In this document: positions 13,900-26,900 of the stretch, in pieces
Numbering within the stretch: position 1 is the first letter of the stretch
Layout of the letters: every line of letters begins with the position of its first letter
Source: Priapulus caudatus
Taxonomy: Eukaryota; Priapulida; Priapulimorpha; Priapulimorphida; Priapulidae
Length of the DNA stretch: 48,575 bases
Reading direction: 5' to 3'
Assembly (NCBI RefSeq): GCF_000485595.1
Contig: NW_014578436.1
Span: 31,629 to 80,203 of the forward strand
Program-made: the position numbers and the translations under genes
Notes under the pieces: generated by a model
Told to the model about the DNA's origin: nothing
Databases searched by the model: none
Seen by the model: only the letters and a program-made list of their open reading frames with translations

Positions 13900-15715
13900 A
13901 ATGAGTAAGCCGAAGTCAATGGACAACACATGAATATAAATTTACAATATCACGGTATTCATCAGACACTTTAATCACGTTTTGGTTTACCTACATTTAT
14001 TTTCTTCAGCTGATATATGATTTGTGATGGCTTATCTTGGCTGTAGCGTAGATCGCAGTTCGTTGAAAAGTTACAGAATGGTCTAAAATTGATGTGATTG
14101 ATGTAATTATAAATAGATCGTGCAAAATTACACGAGATTGTTCTGAATATACGTTTAGGCGAGGGCGGTAGTAGACGAAGGAGGCTGTAGCGAATGACAG
14201 GGACAAGTGAAGGACGGAGATGAGTGGTAGTAGATGAGGTGTTTTTGCGTTTCAGGATGACAATTACAGTATCTGAGCGAAAACTGCATAATAATCCTTG
14301 CTGTGGGAGAGGAGAGAGGTGGGCAGTACTGAGGAAGGCGGTGCAGGAGATAGCTGAAGCGGTAGAAGAAGAAGAGGGCTGAGCGAAGACAAGGAGCAAG
14401 GTGGATGGACGAGAGAATGAAGTAGCGATTGCAGTCCTACCAAGTATGGGCGCTCTCCTAAATTATGACACAGGTCTACTGATAATAGTTATTGCATAAA
14501 TCTATGCTGAGATACCCCTAACGCATATTAAATTTTATATTCATACACAAAAATATAAGCTGTCTCTACGTGAGGATATGCACATACGCTAACAGCACAA
14601 AGTAGTTCCGAGATTCAGTACTGATCTGGTATAATACATGCAGCGGACCTACCATTCAAGATTTTTCGCTATTTCTTAACAGAGGTCATACTGATAAAAT
14701 ATTGATGCTATATAAATCTATGCAGAAATACCTCCTCTCCATTCTCAAATGCAAATTTTTGGCACAATATTTTTTATGCGGTGAATATTGCGCATGCAGT
14801 GAAGCACCGTTTCAGGCGTGTAGTACGCGACTGGAAGAAACTGTATAACATAGCTTGCTGAGTGAGAGAGGGTGGGAAACGGAAGAAACGCGGCAGGAAA
14901 GATAGCTGAGGGACGGTAAAAGAAGAATGGGCTGAGCGCGAAGGACAATGGAGGCAAGGGGAAGGGACGGGATGTGGATGAAGTAGGAGTTTTGCCCCTA
15001 TCGCTGGCTATAGGCGCTCTCCTACTTAAACACACAGGTCTACTGATAACAGTTTATTACATAAACCTATGGGCTGTGAAATACTCTCCTAACCATATAA
15101 ATGCATATTCGTAAACAAAATATATCTCCAATTGTGAGATATGGGCGCATGCGGCTAACACACTAACGTAGGCCAGATTGAGTAGCTGACTGGTATATGC
15201 AGGCGGACACCTTTACATACAAGGCCTTCTTCCTATTTCTTAAACAGGTCTACTGATAAAATGTTATCATATAAATCTATGCTAGAATAGCTCCTCTCTA
15301 TAATTTTCGTAAAGTAGGATTCTTCTCGGGAGATATTGCGCATCCGCTAGCGCCGTTTCAGCCGTGCAGTACAGACAGAAGAAAACATCCATAATTATCT
15401 TGTTGAGAAGGAGGGGTGGGAGACTGAGCAAATAGGTGTACTTTTTATGGGTTACAGGATTTAAACAAGGACTCGAGCAGATCCAGGAATGCAAAAGATC
15501 ACATTGTTTAGTTGAACTATCTAGTTACAGTAAAAATACTATAACGTTATAACTGTACCAGTTTTTATTATTCTTTATCCGTGTTCTTATTCTTTATATT
15601 GTTTTCGTCTTGATTATTGTCATTTTACATATGCAATGTGACAGATTACTATATGTATAATAGTACTATATAAAAATTGATGATAAATTGTAAGTTTATT
15701 TTGTATGTGAATGCC
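13900..15715. repeat. Indel-rich duplicate of 8682-10500
   Basis: The sequence downstream of copy C repeats the block after copy A, from the words GAATGAGTAAGCCGAAG onwards, up to the GT-rich array. Between about 14.0 and 15.3 kb it carries many single-base insertions relative to the first block. No gene is supported. Confidence 0.75.
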
Positions 15716-16800
15716 AACAGTGACACACACAGCGAGTGTGTGTGTGTGTGCGTGCGCGCGCGCGTGGCGTGTGTGAGTGCGTGTGGGCGGCGGCGTGAGT
15801 GCGCGTGTGCGTTGCGTGCGTGCGCGCGTGCGGGAGGTGGGAGAGATGTGTTTGTGTGCGTTTCTATGAGTGCGTGCGTGGTTTGTGGCGTTTCTATGCG
15901 TGCGTGCGTGTTTGTGTGCGTTCTTGCGTGCGTGCGTGTTGTGTCGTTCTATGCGTGCGTGCGTGTTTGTGTGCGTTCTATGCGTGCGTGCGTGTTTGTT
16001 GTGCTGTTTCTATGCGTGCGTGCGTGTTTGTGTGCGTTTCTATGCGTGCGTGCGTGTTTGTGTGCGTTTCTATGCGTGTTTGTGTGCGTTTCTATGCGTG
16101 TTTGTGTGCGTTTCTATGCGTTCGTGCGCATTTGTGTGCGTTTCTATGAGCGCGTGCGTGCGTGCGTGTTTGTGTGCGTTTTATATCGTGCGTGCGTTTG
16201 TGTGCGTTTCTATGCGTGCGCGCGTGCGTATTTGTGCGTTTCTATGCGTGCGTGCGCGCGTGTTTGTGTGCGCGTTCTATGCGTGCGTGCGTGCGTGATG
16301 TGTGCGTCTCTATGCGTGCGTGCGTGCGTGGCGTGTTTGTGTGCGTCTTTATGCCTGCGTGCGTGCGCGTTTGTGCGCGTTTCTATGCGTGCGTGTTTGT
16401 GCGCGTTTCTATGCGTGCGTGTGTGTGCGCGTTTCTATGCGTGCGTGTTTGTGTGCGTTCTATGCGTGGCGTGTTTGTGTGCGTTTCTATGCGTGCGTGT
16501 TTGTGCGCGTTTCTATGCGTGGGTGTTTGTGGGCCGTTTCTATGCGGTGCGTGTGTTGTGCGCGTTTCTATGCGTGGCGTGCGTTTGTGCGCGTTTCTAT
16601 GCGTGCGTGTGTGTGCGCGTTTCTATGCGTGCGTGTTTGTGCGCGTTTCTTTGGCGTGCGTTTCGTGGCGCGGTTTTATGCGGGCGTGCGTGTTTGTGTG
16701 GCATGTGTATATTGTAGTGCAAGTGTGTGTAATGTGTGCGTGCAAATACAGCGTGTGTACGTGTGTGGTGTGTGTGTGCGTGCGTGCGTGTGTGTGGCAT
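15716..16800. repeat. Large 30-bp GT-rich minisatellite
   Basis: Units contain GTGTGCGTTTCTATGCGTGC followed by a variable run of GCGT and TTTG. Because the unit is 30 bases long, reading frames stay open through the array and yield long ORFs of Cys, Val, Arg and Ala. These are artefacts of the repeat. Between the first and later parts the unit shortens and gains indels. Confidence 0.92.
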
Positions 16801-16817
16801 GTAATATAGTATAGTAT

Positions 16818-16825
16818 AATATAGT

Positions 16826-16855
<30 letters not shown>
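16818..16855. repeat. (TA)n microsatellite
   Basis: Pure TA run. Confidence 0.9.
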
Positions 16856-16857
<2 letters not shown>

Positions 16858-17035
16858 AACATCTAGTGTACTCACAATTATAAAATTATATTATTCTCAT
16901 TACAAGCATAAAAGCTGTACACTGTGTTCGGAGGGGATCATTGTGTTCGGCTTTTGTGTTTTGAGAAATACAATGCACAACTGCAAATGAAAATATATCT
17001 TCATGCCAAATGGTTGGTTGATGTGGGAGGGGAGA

Positions 17036-17405
17036 GATGTATTTGTGTGCGTTTCTATGAGTGCGTGCGTGTTTGTGTGCGTTTCTATGCGTGCGTGCGT
17101 GTTTGTGTGCGTTTCTATGCGTGCGTGCGTGTTTGTGTGCGTTTCTATGCGTGCGCGCGTGTTTGTATGCGTTTCTATGCGTGCGTGCGTGTTTGTATGC
17201 GTTTCTATGCGTGCGCATTTGTGCGTTTCTATACGTGCGTGCGTGCGTGTTTGTGCGTTTCTATGCGTGCGTGTTTGTGCACGTTTCTATGCGTGCGTGT
17301 TTGTGTATATATGTAGTGCAAGTGTGTGTATGTGTGCGTGCATTTATGCGTGTGTGTGTGTGTGCGCGTGCGTGCGTGTGACGTGTGTGTATGTATATAT
17401 ATATA
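17036..17405. repeat. 30-bp minisatellite, second array
   Basis: The cleanest copies of the 30-bp unit (several near-identical units between 17040 and 17220), then shortened units and a TATATA end. It starts after GGGAGGGGAGAGATGT, as do the other two arrays. Confidence 0.92.
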
Positions 17406-17500
17406 AACTGTATTGAAACTTACCCTAGCTGTATACTTGTGGTAATGTTGATAATTGTGAATAACCCCTAATATCAAAAGCATAGACATAAATTAAAGAA

Positions 17501-17991
17501 TACAGTAAACACCCGCATAAAAGAACCCGTGAAAGTGGTTCTTATATATATGGTACATAGTGAGAAATCAGCCTGAAAAGGTTCTTAAAGAGGTTCTTAA
17601 TTGGGGGGGGGGGATATTGTGTACATTATCGTACTATACAATATTGTATAGTTTCAGAAAATATTCACACCATCCTCCCCCTCAATCCTCTGTATCGTCA
17701 AAATCAAACCCCAACATTTACTAGAAAATGAGGCAAAATACCCCCTAGAAAATCCAATCCTCCTGTGAGGAGGTATTAATATTATCTGGAACTACATGTT
17801 GTTAGTTTCCAATGGTGTAGCACACATACTTGGATTGCCCCAGTTTGCTCTAATTTTCGGTATTTTTTCATGTAAGAACCTGTTTAATTTATCAGGCTGA
17901 AGAGGTTCTTATATAATAGGTGCTTTATTGGTCCAATTTCAGCCTGGAGGTTCTTGAAATCACGAATTCTTTTATGCGAGTGTTTACCGTA
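17501..17991. mobile_element. Tc1/mariner (pogo/Tigger-like) MITE with TA target
   Basis: The left end TA-CAGTAAACACCCGCATAA and the right end, reverse-complemented, TA-CGGTAAACACTCGCATAA form about 24-bp inverted ends. TA flanks both sides (17501-17502 and 17990-17991). It is 487 bp long with no transposase. Internal copies of GGTTCTTA are conspicuous. A truncated relative starts at 47173. Confidence 0.7.
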
Positions 17992-18906
17992 TGTTGCAGG
18001 ATTTGCTTTATCAGCATATAACATTTAACAGAAAAAAAAACAAAGACAAAATGTGAAAGTATAAAACAGTAAATTGAGAAGTATTAATACAACTTGCTAC
18101 TTTTATTCCCTATGGGGGATTTTTTTTTAGAAAACATTTAAATTACAATAATTAACAATAAACTCTGGTAATTTCATCATTTACCTATCAAGCGAGGAAA
18201 AGATAATACAGAATGAAATACTTCTGACAATGCAAACGAGCATAAATTTGTCAAGTGAGTCTTTGAATGGGAATGTAACAGATTTATGGGGGCCTACATC
18301 TAAAAATATTGCCTGTGTTGTGTCCCCTCTACATGGTAAATATACCGCTCCATACCAATCCTAAGTGCTTCCTAAGTACAAGAATTATCTGTAAATTTAT
18401 GCACACACTTATTCTATGTGAAGATTTTAAAATGAAAGGCAATAATGCTATACTGGCCAATAGGTTTGGTGCATCAAACAGGCATGAATAGAATGGAATG
18501 AAATAACGCCTTTGTGTAATTGTACATGAATTGTACCACAACGAAGCCACAGGCGATCTACTTGCAGTGATCACTTGAATTTTATATAGAAACCTATATA
18601 ACTTAGTTTATATCACTACCCAATTTGCCTGCTTTTAAGCACACTATTTCTGAGTGCTGCCTTTTACGTGACTGCCAAACTCTTCTTCGCCAATTTGTTT
18701 AACTTGCTGTGCCACCAGTGGGAAAAATCTGAAAACCCAATAAGAGAACACTCAAGCGTGATGACTACCAGCCTTTCCAAGATTAGGTAAAATTAGATTT
18801 AAGGCTAACAGATTACCCAATGCATGCAAATACGGATGTGAAATTTTTAGATATAAAATGCAGCTTTTTCTTCATGACATTAACACCACAATGATGTCAA
18901 TGCAGT
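17992..18906. other. 3' intergenic region of the channel gene
   Basis: No exon is supported. It should hold the 3' UTR of the minus-strand channel gene ending at 18907. An AATAAA on the minus strand lies near 18.1 kb, but I cannot tell whether it is used. Confidence 0.4.
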
Positions 18907-21900
18907 TTACTGTCCCGACTCCCAAGATTTGCAATATTTCAGAAGAACGATGTCTGGCACATCCGACTCTTTATATCTAGGAAATGTCATGGAAAAAAAC
19001 AGCTCAACAAATGCGTTTCAGGGTGGCGAGCCCGGGTGCAAGTTTAATTACATCACACTGAATATATAGCTTCTGACAATTTAATAATAAGCAAGCAATA
19101 AAATACCTGAATACATCAACAACATCTTCCTGAGTGAGAATGAAGAGTTCTACATTTGTCTCAGCACGGACGGACATTCGTCTAGCAGCATGGTAGACTA
19201 TGCACAGCTCACCGAAGTGGTCCCCTGGTTGCAACACTGCCACAGTCTTTTGCGGTTCATTTTCGTCAGGCACGATAGCCACCTGTAAGACACGTGGAAA
19301 ATGTACACCATTCTGCTGCCGCACGGTAGCTACAATACAATTCGAATCACTAAAGCAACTAGACAGAGTGCACTCACGGAGAGTGCATACCTCCGCCAGC
19401 GACATACTTACACAACCACACAACACACATTACAACAACCACACAACATACAACATGTACAAGCTGGCTTGCTGGCTTGCTGCTCGCTCGCTCGTAGCAG
19501 CCGCTCATTGCTGCTGCTCGCTCACATGTACACGCTCGCTGGCTCGCTGTGCTGGCTGGCTCGCTGGCTCGCTGCGCTGGCTGGCTCGCTGGCTCGCTAG
19601 GTGACGCGCTAACATCGATCGCGCGAACACACTAACACACTAACACACGAACACACGAACACACAAGAGCAATCACATAACCTCCTCCAACTCCGTTGGG
19701 CGGAGGTAATTAGGGGAAAGTGCATAAATTCTGCCAATCGCTCATAGCCGACTTGAGTATTGAGCATGCTTACCTGTCCTCGATGAACAAAGTACATTTC
19801 CTGGCCCATGTCGCCCTTGTGTAAAATGTACTGCCCTGGCATGAATGGAACGTGAGTCAGCTTGAGAGATAGCATTCGGAAGAAGCTGTCATCTACATTG
19901 CGGAACAGCTTCACCTGTTAAAATGAAACCATTTTTAAGGATACACTCAAGCTTTTCACGTGTATTGCTCTAATGATAGTAACATAACATAACAGAGTAA
20001 ACATTTGCTGTGTGAAAAAAAACACCTAATTGTGTGACAACACAAAGTTTGAGTTTTTATGTAAAAATGGCATTGTGGATATTTATCAATTACCACAAGG
20101 AGTATGAAATGGCAATCAAACTGCTCCGAAAATTCACATGCATAGTTATACGGTGAAAAAGGCACGTACAGAGGTGACACCAAATCTTGGCCATCGAATA
20201 AGAATGAAAATGAACAAGAGCCGCAGAGCGTCTGGGCTCATCTGAGGTCTGTTGCTACGGTTATAAATGTAACATTTAAGTCGTGCGTAGTGACACCTTT
20301 GTTAGGCGCAGATATGCAGATACGCAGTTGCGTACACATCATTTCAGCAACCTTCTGCATTCTGCATACCTCCCAAATACCATTGGTTAATACAAATCGC
20401 GTGCCTGAAACTCCTGTTTTATGGTGCATTGTGACTCTAACCCTAACCCTATTAAAAAAATAAAATAAATATTAATTGTTGTTATTAAATTGTTGTAAAT
20501 AAATCATGTAAATATTTGCGTTAATTGGAAAAAAATAGTTAAATGGATAAAGATAGAAAAATACACAAAACAGGTAAATAATAAAAAATCTGATGGGATT
20601 CGATCCAAGGACCTTTGAGCCATGACGCCTGTGCTGTACCCGTTCGGCTATCCAGGCTTATTGGCTTTTTAGATTATGGATGTGCCATGAATATGAGAAC
20701 ACTGTGACATCATTGAGGCAGTTCAGGAATCCATGTTTAACCCTCCTTTTGAGGGTCAAAAGGTTATCAGACACTTACTCTTCGCACGTCAGTGGAAAGC
20801 ACATTTCATGGTCCTTTCAATAAAGTGATAATAAGTGGTAGGTCGGCGCTGAAACAAAAAAGTTTTTCACTGTGTCCATTAGGCCATGTCCTAAGAAAAT
20901 GTCTGATATCTGACCTTTCCCCCATTGCACTTTGACCTGTGACCTCCAATTTCGCACTGGTGATGGGTTTCCTGCCCATCATACTATACACCGAATATTA
21001 AGAGCATAGGTCGAGCCGTTAAGATTTGTGCCGCAATTCCGTATTTCTTCCTATACCTTAAGTTAAGGGGGAAATATTCCCCCTCCGTTTACGCATCGGG
21101 ACCTTTGACCCTTGACCCCCAAATTTGTCATCCGGAGTCCTTTTCACGATTCCCCCCCCCCTCCCAAATATCGTGACCGTACGTCGAGTGGTTAAGCTTT
21201 GTGCCCAACTGTTGACGCACGCACGGCCGGACAGCCGGATGGTCGCACGGACAATCATGCGATTCTACAAGCTGCATCTGACTATGGCAGATGAGCTAAA
21301 AATCTATGAAATTTCACATAAAACCTTGTGTATCCGTAACACAAATAGAAAGCATTTGTGCAGATGCACTTCACCACACATTATTATTAATTTATTGTAT
21401 AATCATTATAATAATTAATTATGTATATATTAAAAAAATATCTAATGAGACATTATTGCACCCTGAAGGAACCCATTTCATTACCCTCTATTTCCTTCAC
21501 AAAGATAAACAATTGGACATGTTGGAGGAATAATGTAAAATGTATATAGTCAATGCAAGTGCTAAATACTGTACTTTTTTAAGCATCGGGCCACCAAGCT
21601 TCATCATGATTTCTCCACGCATGCAATATGGAAGGCCTGCAATGATGCGCTTCACACTGACACCCTTGTTGTAGTTCCACAGGAGACTAAAGTAAGCCAT
21701 CACTCTATGCCGCAAAGCGCCGGGGAGAAGTTGGCTCTTCATGAAGGTCTATAAAAAACACATTAAATTCAAATTTGCAGTGCTGCATGTACCTAACTGA
21801 TGTGTATAATAAAAATATTTTGAGTTGAACTCTTTTTACTATAATAAGACCATGTGAACCATGTTATCGTTATATGTTGATAAGAAATTCAAGTCTTACA

Positions 21901-23920
21901 AAACTGTTATATAAAAACGAATTTTTTTCGAACCTTAACAACAGCAATCTTGTCATCATAGAGAATTTGCTGACGATCCTGATTTGCCAGTGTTGAAGCA
22001 ATATTCCCCAACACAAATCCGAAACTCAACTTCCCTACAACCATCACTAAGCTGGAGTACACTGAAAATAACAGCAATATCATAAGTTATACATGAGCAG
22101 ACATCTGGTGTTCACATGAAATAATGTCAATATACAATTGAATTAATAATGAAAGTGCCTCATACCATATAAGACATCACATCACATCTTAGCAATCAAA
22201 CGAAAATCCATGACTAGATAGCTTACACATTTCTTTAATGGTGTAAGCATGGACATCTCCATAGCCCGTAGAAGTCATCGAGGCAACACACCAGTATAGT
22301 GATGAGACATAGCGGGACAGTGGTGTCATCTGAAGAACTTTTAAAAGATGTACGTATGTAATAATTAATTATTTGGCACTACTACAGAGCAACTTTAACT
22401 GTTTGTATTTGTTGACGAAAATTACGATCGATCATTAACACTGCAAAGTTTCGGCCTTAAGACTGAACAGAATATAACATAAACATGAAAAATGGGTTGA
22501 TTGCATAGATACTTTTGATAAAAAAAGTGGGTTCTTGGATGCTTACCATCATAGTTAGTGACCCAGTTGTTTTCTTCACCACAATCTCCAGAGACACAAG
22601 CTATGACATACCAACAGCAGGAAAAGTGATGAATCATTAGTCCTAGCAGTGTGGTAAACTTGCCAAGTCGCACCAACAGAATGCTACAAAGAAAAACCAT
22701 GCTTTTCATCCTGACCAGATACTATGTAACACTTCATTACATAATGTTGCTTAAATTCTGCTAAATGTTCAGCAGGGCTTGAGACCACATGCCTGTTTTT
22801 ACACTGTTATATCACTATTTATTGTTTAAAGGACCACAGTCTAGACTTTAATTAATTGTTTTGAAAGATCTGAATGACCATCTTGGTTGGCACTTATTAT
22901 TGCACTTAGATTATGACAAGAGGTATCTTCATTGGCTGTCCCGTTGATAACGTTTTTTTTATATACACATACTTGGTCTGCAGCTCTTCCTCCCAATTTG
23001 AAAAGTGCTGCAAGATACGAGGTATGCGCAGCAGATGAATAATGCGGAGCTTGGAAAGCAATGTTAGTTTCTCTCCTGCGCCACCCGCTGCTGCAAAGAT
23101 GTCTAATGGCAGGAAAGCCAGAGCATCATATGCGAACCCACGTGGGTTGTAGAGATAGTTCTTGTACAGAACATCAAAGTCGAGTTCTTCTTCTCCATGT
23201 TTATTCAGGTAGCTAGTGCGGAATTTCAGGAACACCTATGCGTATAAAGTTTTCCTGGTTTAGCAGTTATACTGACAAAGTACTATTTGCGTATGGTGCA
23301 TTAAAATTTGCTGTACAGCGTGAGAAGTGCAGATCCTGATGAAATGCTGTCTACTGAATATCGGTCAGTTTTCTCTAAATGCAGCTTTATCAATAGTGCT
23401 GCATGCACTTTGCTCAAATAGTTCTAATGGCCTGTAAATTCTTCATTTTAATTTCTCATTATATAAATTGTTTATTATCAGTACACCGACTTAATGTATA
23501 CATACCTTGAACAAAATTACAATTTCAAACAGGTAGCCAATAACGTAGATTCCAGTTGACTGATCATCGTATGAAGCCTATAGAACCAGGAATAGCAAAA
23601 TAAATATTCCATAATACTTTTTGTCATATTTTCCAAAATATTTAGCAAACTGCTCTTCACTTTATTCACTGCTAACACTATAAACATAAACAAAGAACAT
23701 TTACTACTCCTATCTGAGAAATTTATAATAACAAAAAATAAAATGACATACTTCAAAATGAGAAATATCAATGATATGAGTACCTGGTAAGAGATGAGTA
23801 TGCAGCTCAGTAGTGATGCCACACAGTCAGCATAATTTGTCCAGATTGCTAGTGCACTGTTATAATGTATCACCCTTCTGAACAGACCCTGGTTATCAGC
23901 TGGAATGTTTCTGCTAACGT
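18907..23920 (-). CDS. CNGK: CNGK repeat 4 (exons 29-38): GYGD pore, CNBD4, C-terminus
   Basis: Exons: 23784-23920, 23506-23577, 22973-23235, 22547-22683, 22227-22337, 21934-22061, 21575-21748, 19774-19914, 19107-19282, 18907-18976. Exons 29-31 hold S1-S4 (S4: LRIIHLLRIPRILQHF). Exon 32 is S5 (MIHHFSCCWYVIACV). Exon 33 is the pore VASMTSTGYGDV. Exon 34 is S6 (SFGFVLGNIASTLAN) and exon 35 the C-linker. Exons 36-37 form CNBD4 with FGELCIVYHAARRMSVRA: the key Arg is present (about residue 2057), but the small residue two positions on is Met, unlike repeats 1 and 3. Exon 38 adds 22 residues (ending SWESGQ) and the stop. The C-terminus after the CNBD is very short. Confidence 0.9.
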
Positions 23921-26900
23921 CTGTTAAAATGCAAAATTTTCATTTGAAACCCCTTAATGCAAGTATGGTAGGGTAGTGGGCATTGTACTGGATTATTGAG
24001 AAATATCCAAAATACCAATTTTTACATAAAAATTCAAAATGTGTTGTCACATAATTATGTGAGGAAGTGTTAATAATAATTAAGTGCTGGAAATTTCCTG
24101 AAATTTCCTGGCTTGAACATAGAGATAAATATCATCTATAAATAAAGTGTTTGATTAGACTCATTGGTCAATAAACGGGTACTCTTCATTAGAGCAAAAC
24201 CTGGGCAAAAGCTCGAGTATATCCTTAACAGTGTTCGAAATAAGGAAAAAATGTTGGTTGTCTGACAGACAAGCTACACGAGATTTTTGCTTGTCCTGAT
24301 TATTAACATAGAAATATAGTAAATGTGTAATACATTTAATCAAATTAAACTTTAGACCCAATATCTTACTTTGAAATTTTAATACAGTTCACTAACAGCT
24401 CAAATTAGGCACCAAACTTGAAAGAACACAATGATTTAATTTAAGTTATTACTTGTCTTAACAAAGTTGAAGCGATGGTAGAAAATGATGAAAAATTGCT
24501 CTAAAAAGCTGTTTGTCCAGCGGACAAGCTACTGGGCAGGTCTACTTGTCCTCCATGGAAATGGACAAGTGAGGACTAAAACGGATAGCCCTTATTTCGA
24601 ACACTGCTTAACTGATCATGAATGTCATAGCTAGAATTTACCTTGAACACCCCCGGTGGTCACTATGGGTAACTCCTACACAAATAAAGTAAAATGATAC
24701 ATGTTACAGTTCATATGATAATATTTAGTAATGTTTAATTAAAATTATTTTAAATCAACAATTAACCATAAAAGTAATTAAAAAGGTCAACAAGACAATT
24801 AATATCCTCTGCATGTGATGTTGGTACAAGTTCTACAGTGAGTAGCTAAATAGTAAAGCTCAGTAAAGCTACAAACAAAACACTAGCAACTATTTAGCTG
24901 CTCAATCATATTAATTATCGAGTTCTCATATTAATTACAAAAATGTTATAATTCAAAGCCTATGAGGATAATACGAACAAACGCCACAGTGTGACAGTGC
25001 TCCTACGAAGGTGCACTTGGAACTGCTGCTACTATTACCATCAAGAGAGAAATCAATGTCAGGCAAGCCAAGAAAACAAAATTAATTGCTTGATAGTGTT
25101 ATCAAATACTGTGCATACCTTGGTTGGAATACTTTCTCCCCTGACAGCCATAACACTTCTCTGCCTGGCAGCCTCCCGCCTGTCTTCTGCTGTCTTGTAC
25201 ACTTGTTTCTTCACTTCAGGATACTGTGCCAAGACATCATCTAGGGATGCCTTGCTTAGCACGAATAGGTCGCAGTTGGTCTCAGCTCTGCAAAAGAAAT
25301 AACGAAATGCTATGAACATAAACTTCTAACAAACTTATTGAAAATCAGAATGATTTTTATGATTTCTTTGGCTGACATTACGTCTTGCCTGTGACCGCAA
25401 TAGACAATTTGAATTACCTGATGGAAGCATTTCGTGGTGTGCCATACAGAATGCCTACTTCTCCAAAGAATTGACCACTTGTCATAGTGTCAAATATTCG
25501 AGAATTATCTTCCGATACGACAGAAACAAGCCCACGACGAATAAAGAACATCTGAAAAACAATGTGTTAGAAATGTTTTTATTACATCACAATTAGAGTC
25601 AACCATCATCCTAAAATGGTGAGTAAAACGGTGCCACAACATGACAGCCACATGGAGTTTGGCTGTGTGCTATGCAAGTGTGATTTGTTGACTTCAGACT
25701 CTTTGCTACTAACAATAACTTTACTAACGAAGAAGAAATTCCCATTTTTTACAAGAAATAAAGATAAGTGGTATTGTGTTCGGGATATGCAGCTGAACAC
25801 GGATTAATAACAAACAAAGCGACATGGTTTCAGTTGCAAGCCCCAGATGCAGTTTTCTGCTGTGCATTCCGGAACTCCTACTTTATTACATTACTAATTG
25901 CAGTGTCAAAACTATCGTGACAGGTGGTTAGCAAAAAGTTAGCATCATTCACGTGAGTAAAACGTCCTCGTTTTTATAAATATATGAAGCAAGGCCATAC
26001 ATTATACTGATTCCTAATGAAATATAATATATTAATTGTACCTCGTTTCCAATATCATGCTTTCTGACAAGGTATTCTCCCTTCCGGATATACATGGGCT
26101 TCATGCACATGGCAATCATTTTGCAGAAACCAATATCTGTGCCTTTGAACTCTGGAACCTATACATACAATAAGTTTATATGTTATTAACATAGATGGCA
26201 AAAATGCATAACAAAATAACAGCGATCATAGCAAGGATTAATTACCCAGACCACGAACACTAAACTGCAAAACAATTTAAAGTGTACTGTCATCTTAAAC
26301 ATCACACCAATATTTACCTTGTTAATAAACTCATTGTAGAGTGACAGAGAGACATCACCAAGGAGGGACATGGGCAACCCTTCAAACAAAGTCGTTGGAT
26401 CTATACCCTTTGTGCGAATCCACAAGTATTGGAAGTGATCAATCACTCTGCTCTGCAGGCTCTGATCAAAACCTTCATCCTACAAAAGTGCAAATTAGCG
26501 CATTTTAAACACTTCTGATTAGGCTTCTTTTATCGTTACATCAAGTCCTATTTTGCAACAGTGCTTATTTAAAGCCTCACAATGCGCATCCAAACGCTAA
26601 TTTCTACAGTACTAGACTAGCAAATACTTCGTGGCATGAATAATCACACTACCTTATGACAAAATAAACTCTAGTGCTTCCCATTTCACTGCGCGTTGAC
26701 TTATAAAAGGTATTTGAAAATATCTCCACTGTTGTTCAAATTCTCCGATGTTGTTGACACGTTTGCATTGCTCTGCCAGGCAACCGTCCAGCGGGTGTAG
26801 CAAAGATTTCTACGGCCCGTGTGCGTTTTTCGCTTGCACGCTGCTAGCGCAATGTTCGCGCTGTTAGCAATATCAAGCCTAAAATCAATACGTTATTTTC

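Noticed and set aside
15677-16717. Long open frames (up to 346 codons) of Cys, Val, Arg and Ala
   Set aside because: They are products of the 30-bp GT-rich minisatellite. Three overlapping frames are all open, as expected for a repeat, and there is no start or splice context.
15716-17405. Regular 30-bp repeats resembling a CRISPR array
   Set aside because: Units are directly adjacent with no unique spacers, low in complexity and in a eukaryotic context.
20583-20660. Functional tRNA gene
   Set aside because: A- and B-boxes are present but the acceptor and T stems pair poorly, so a tRNA-derived element is more likely.
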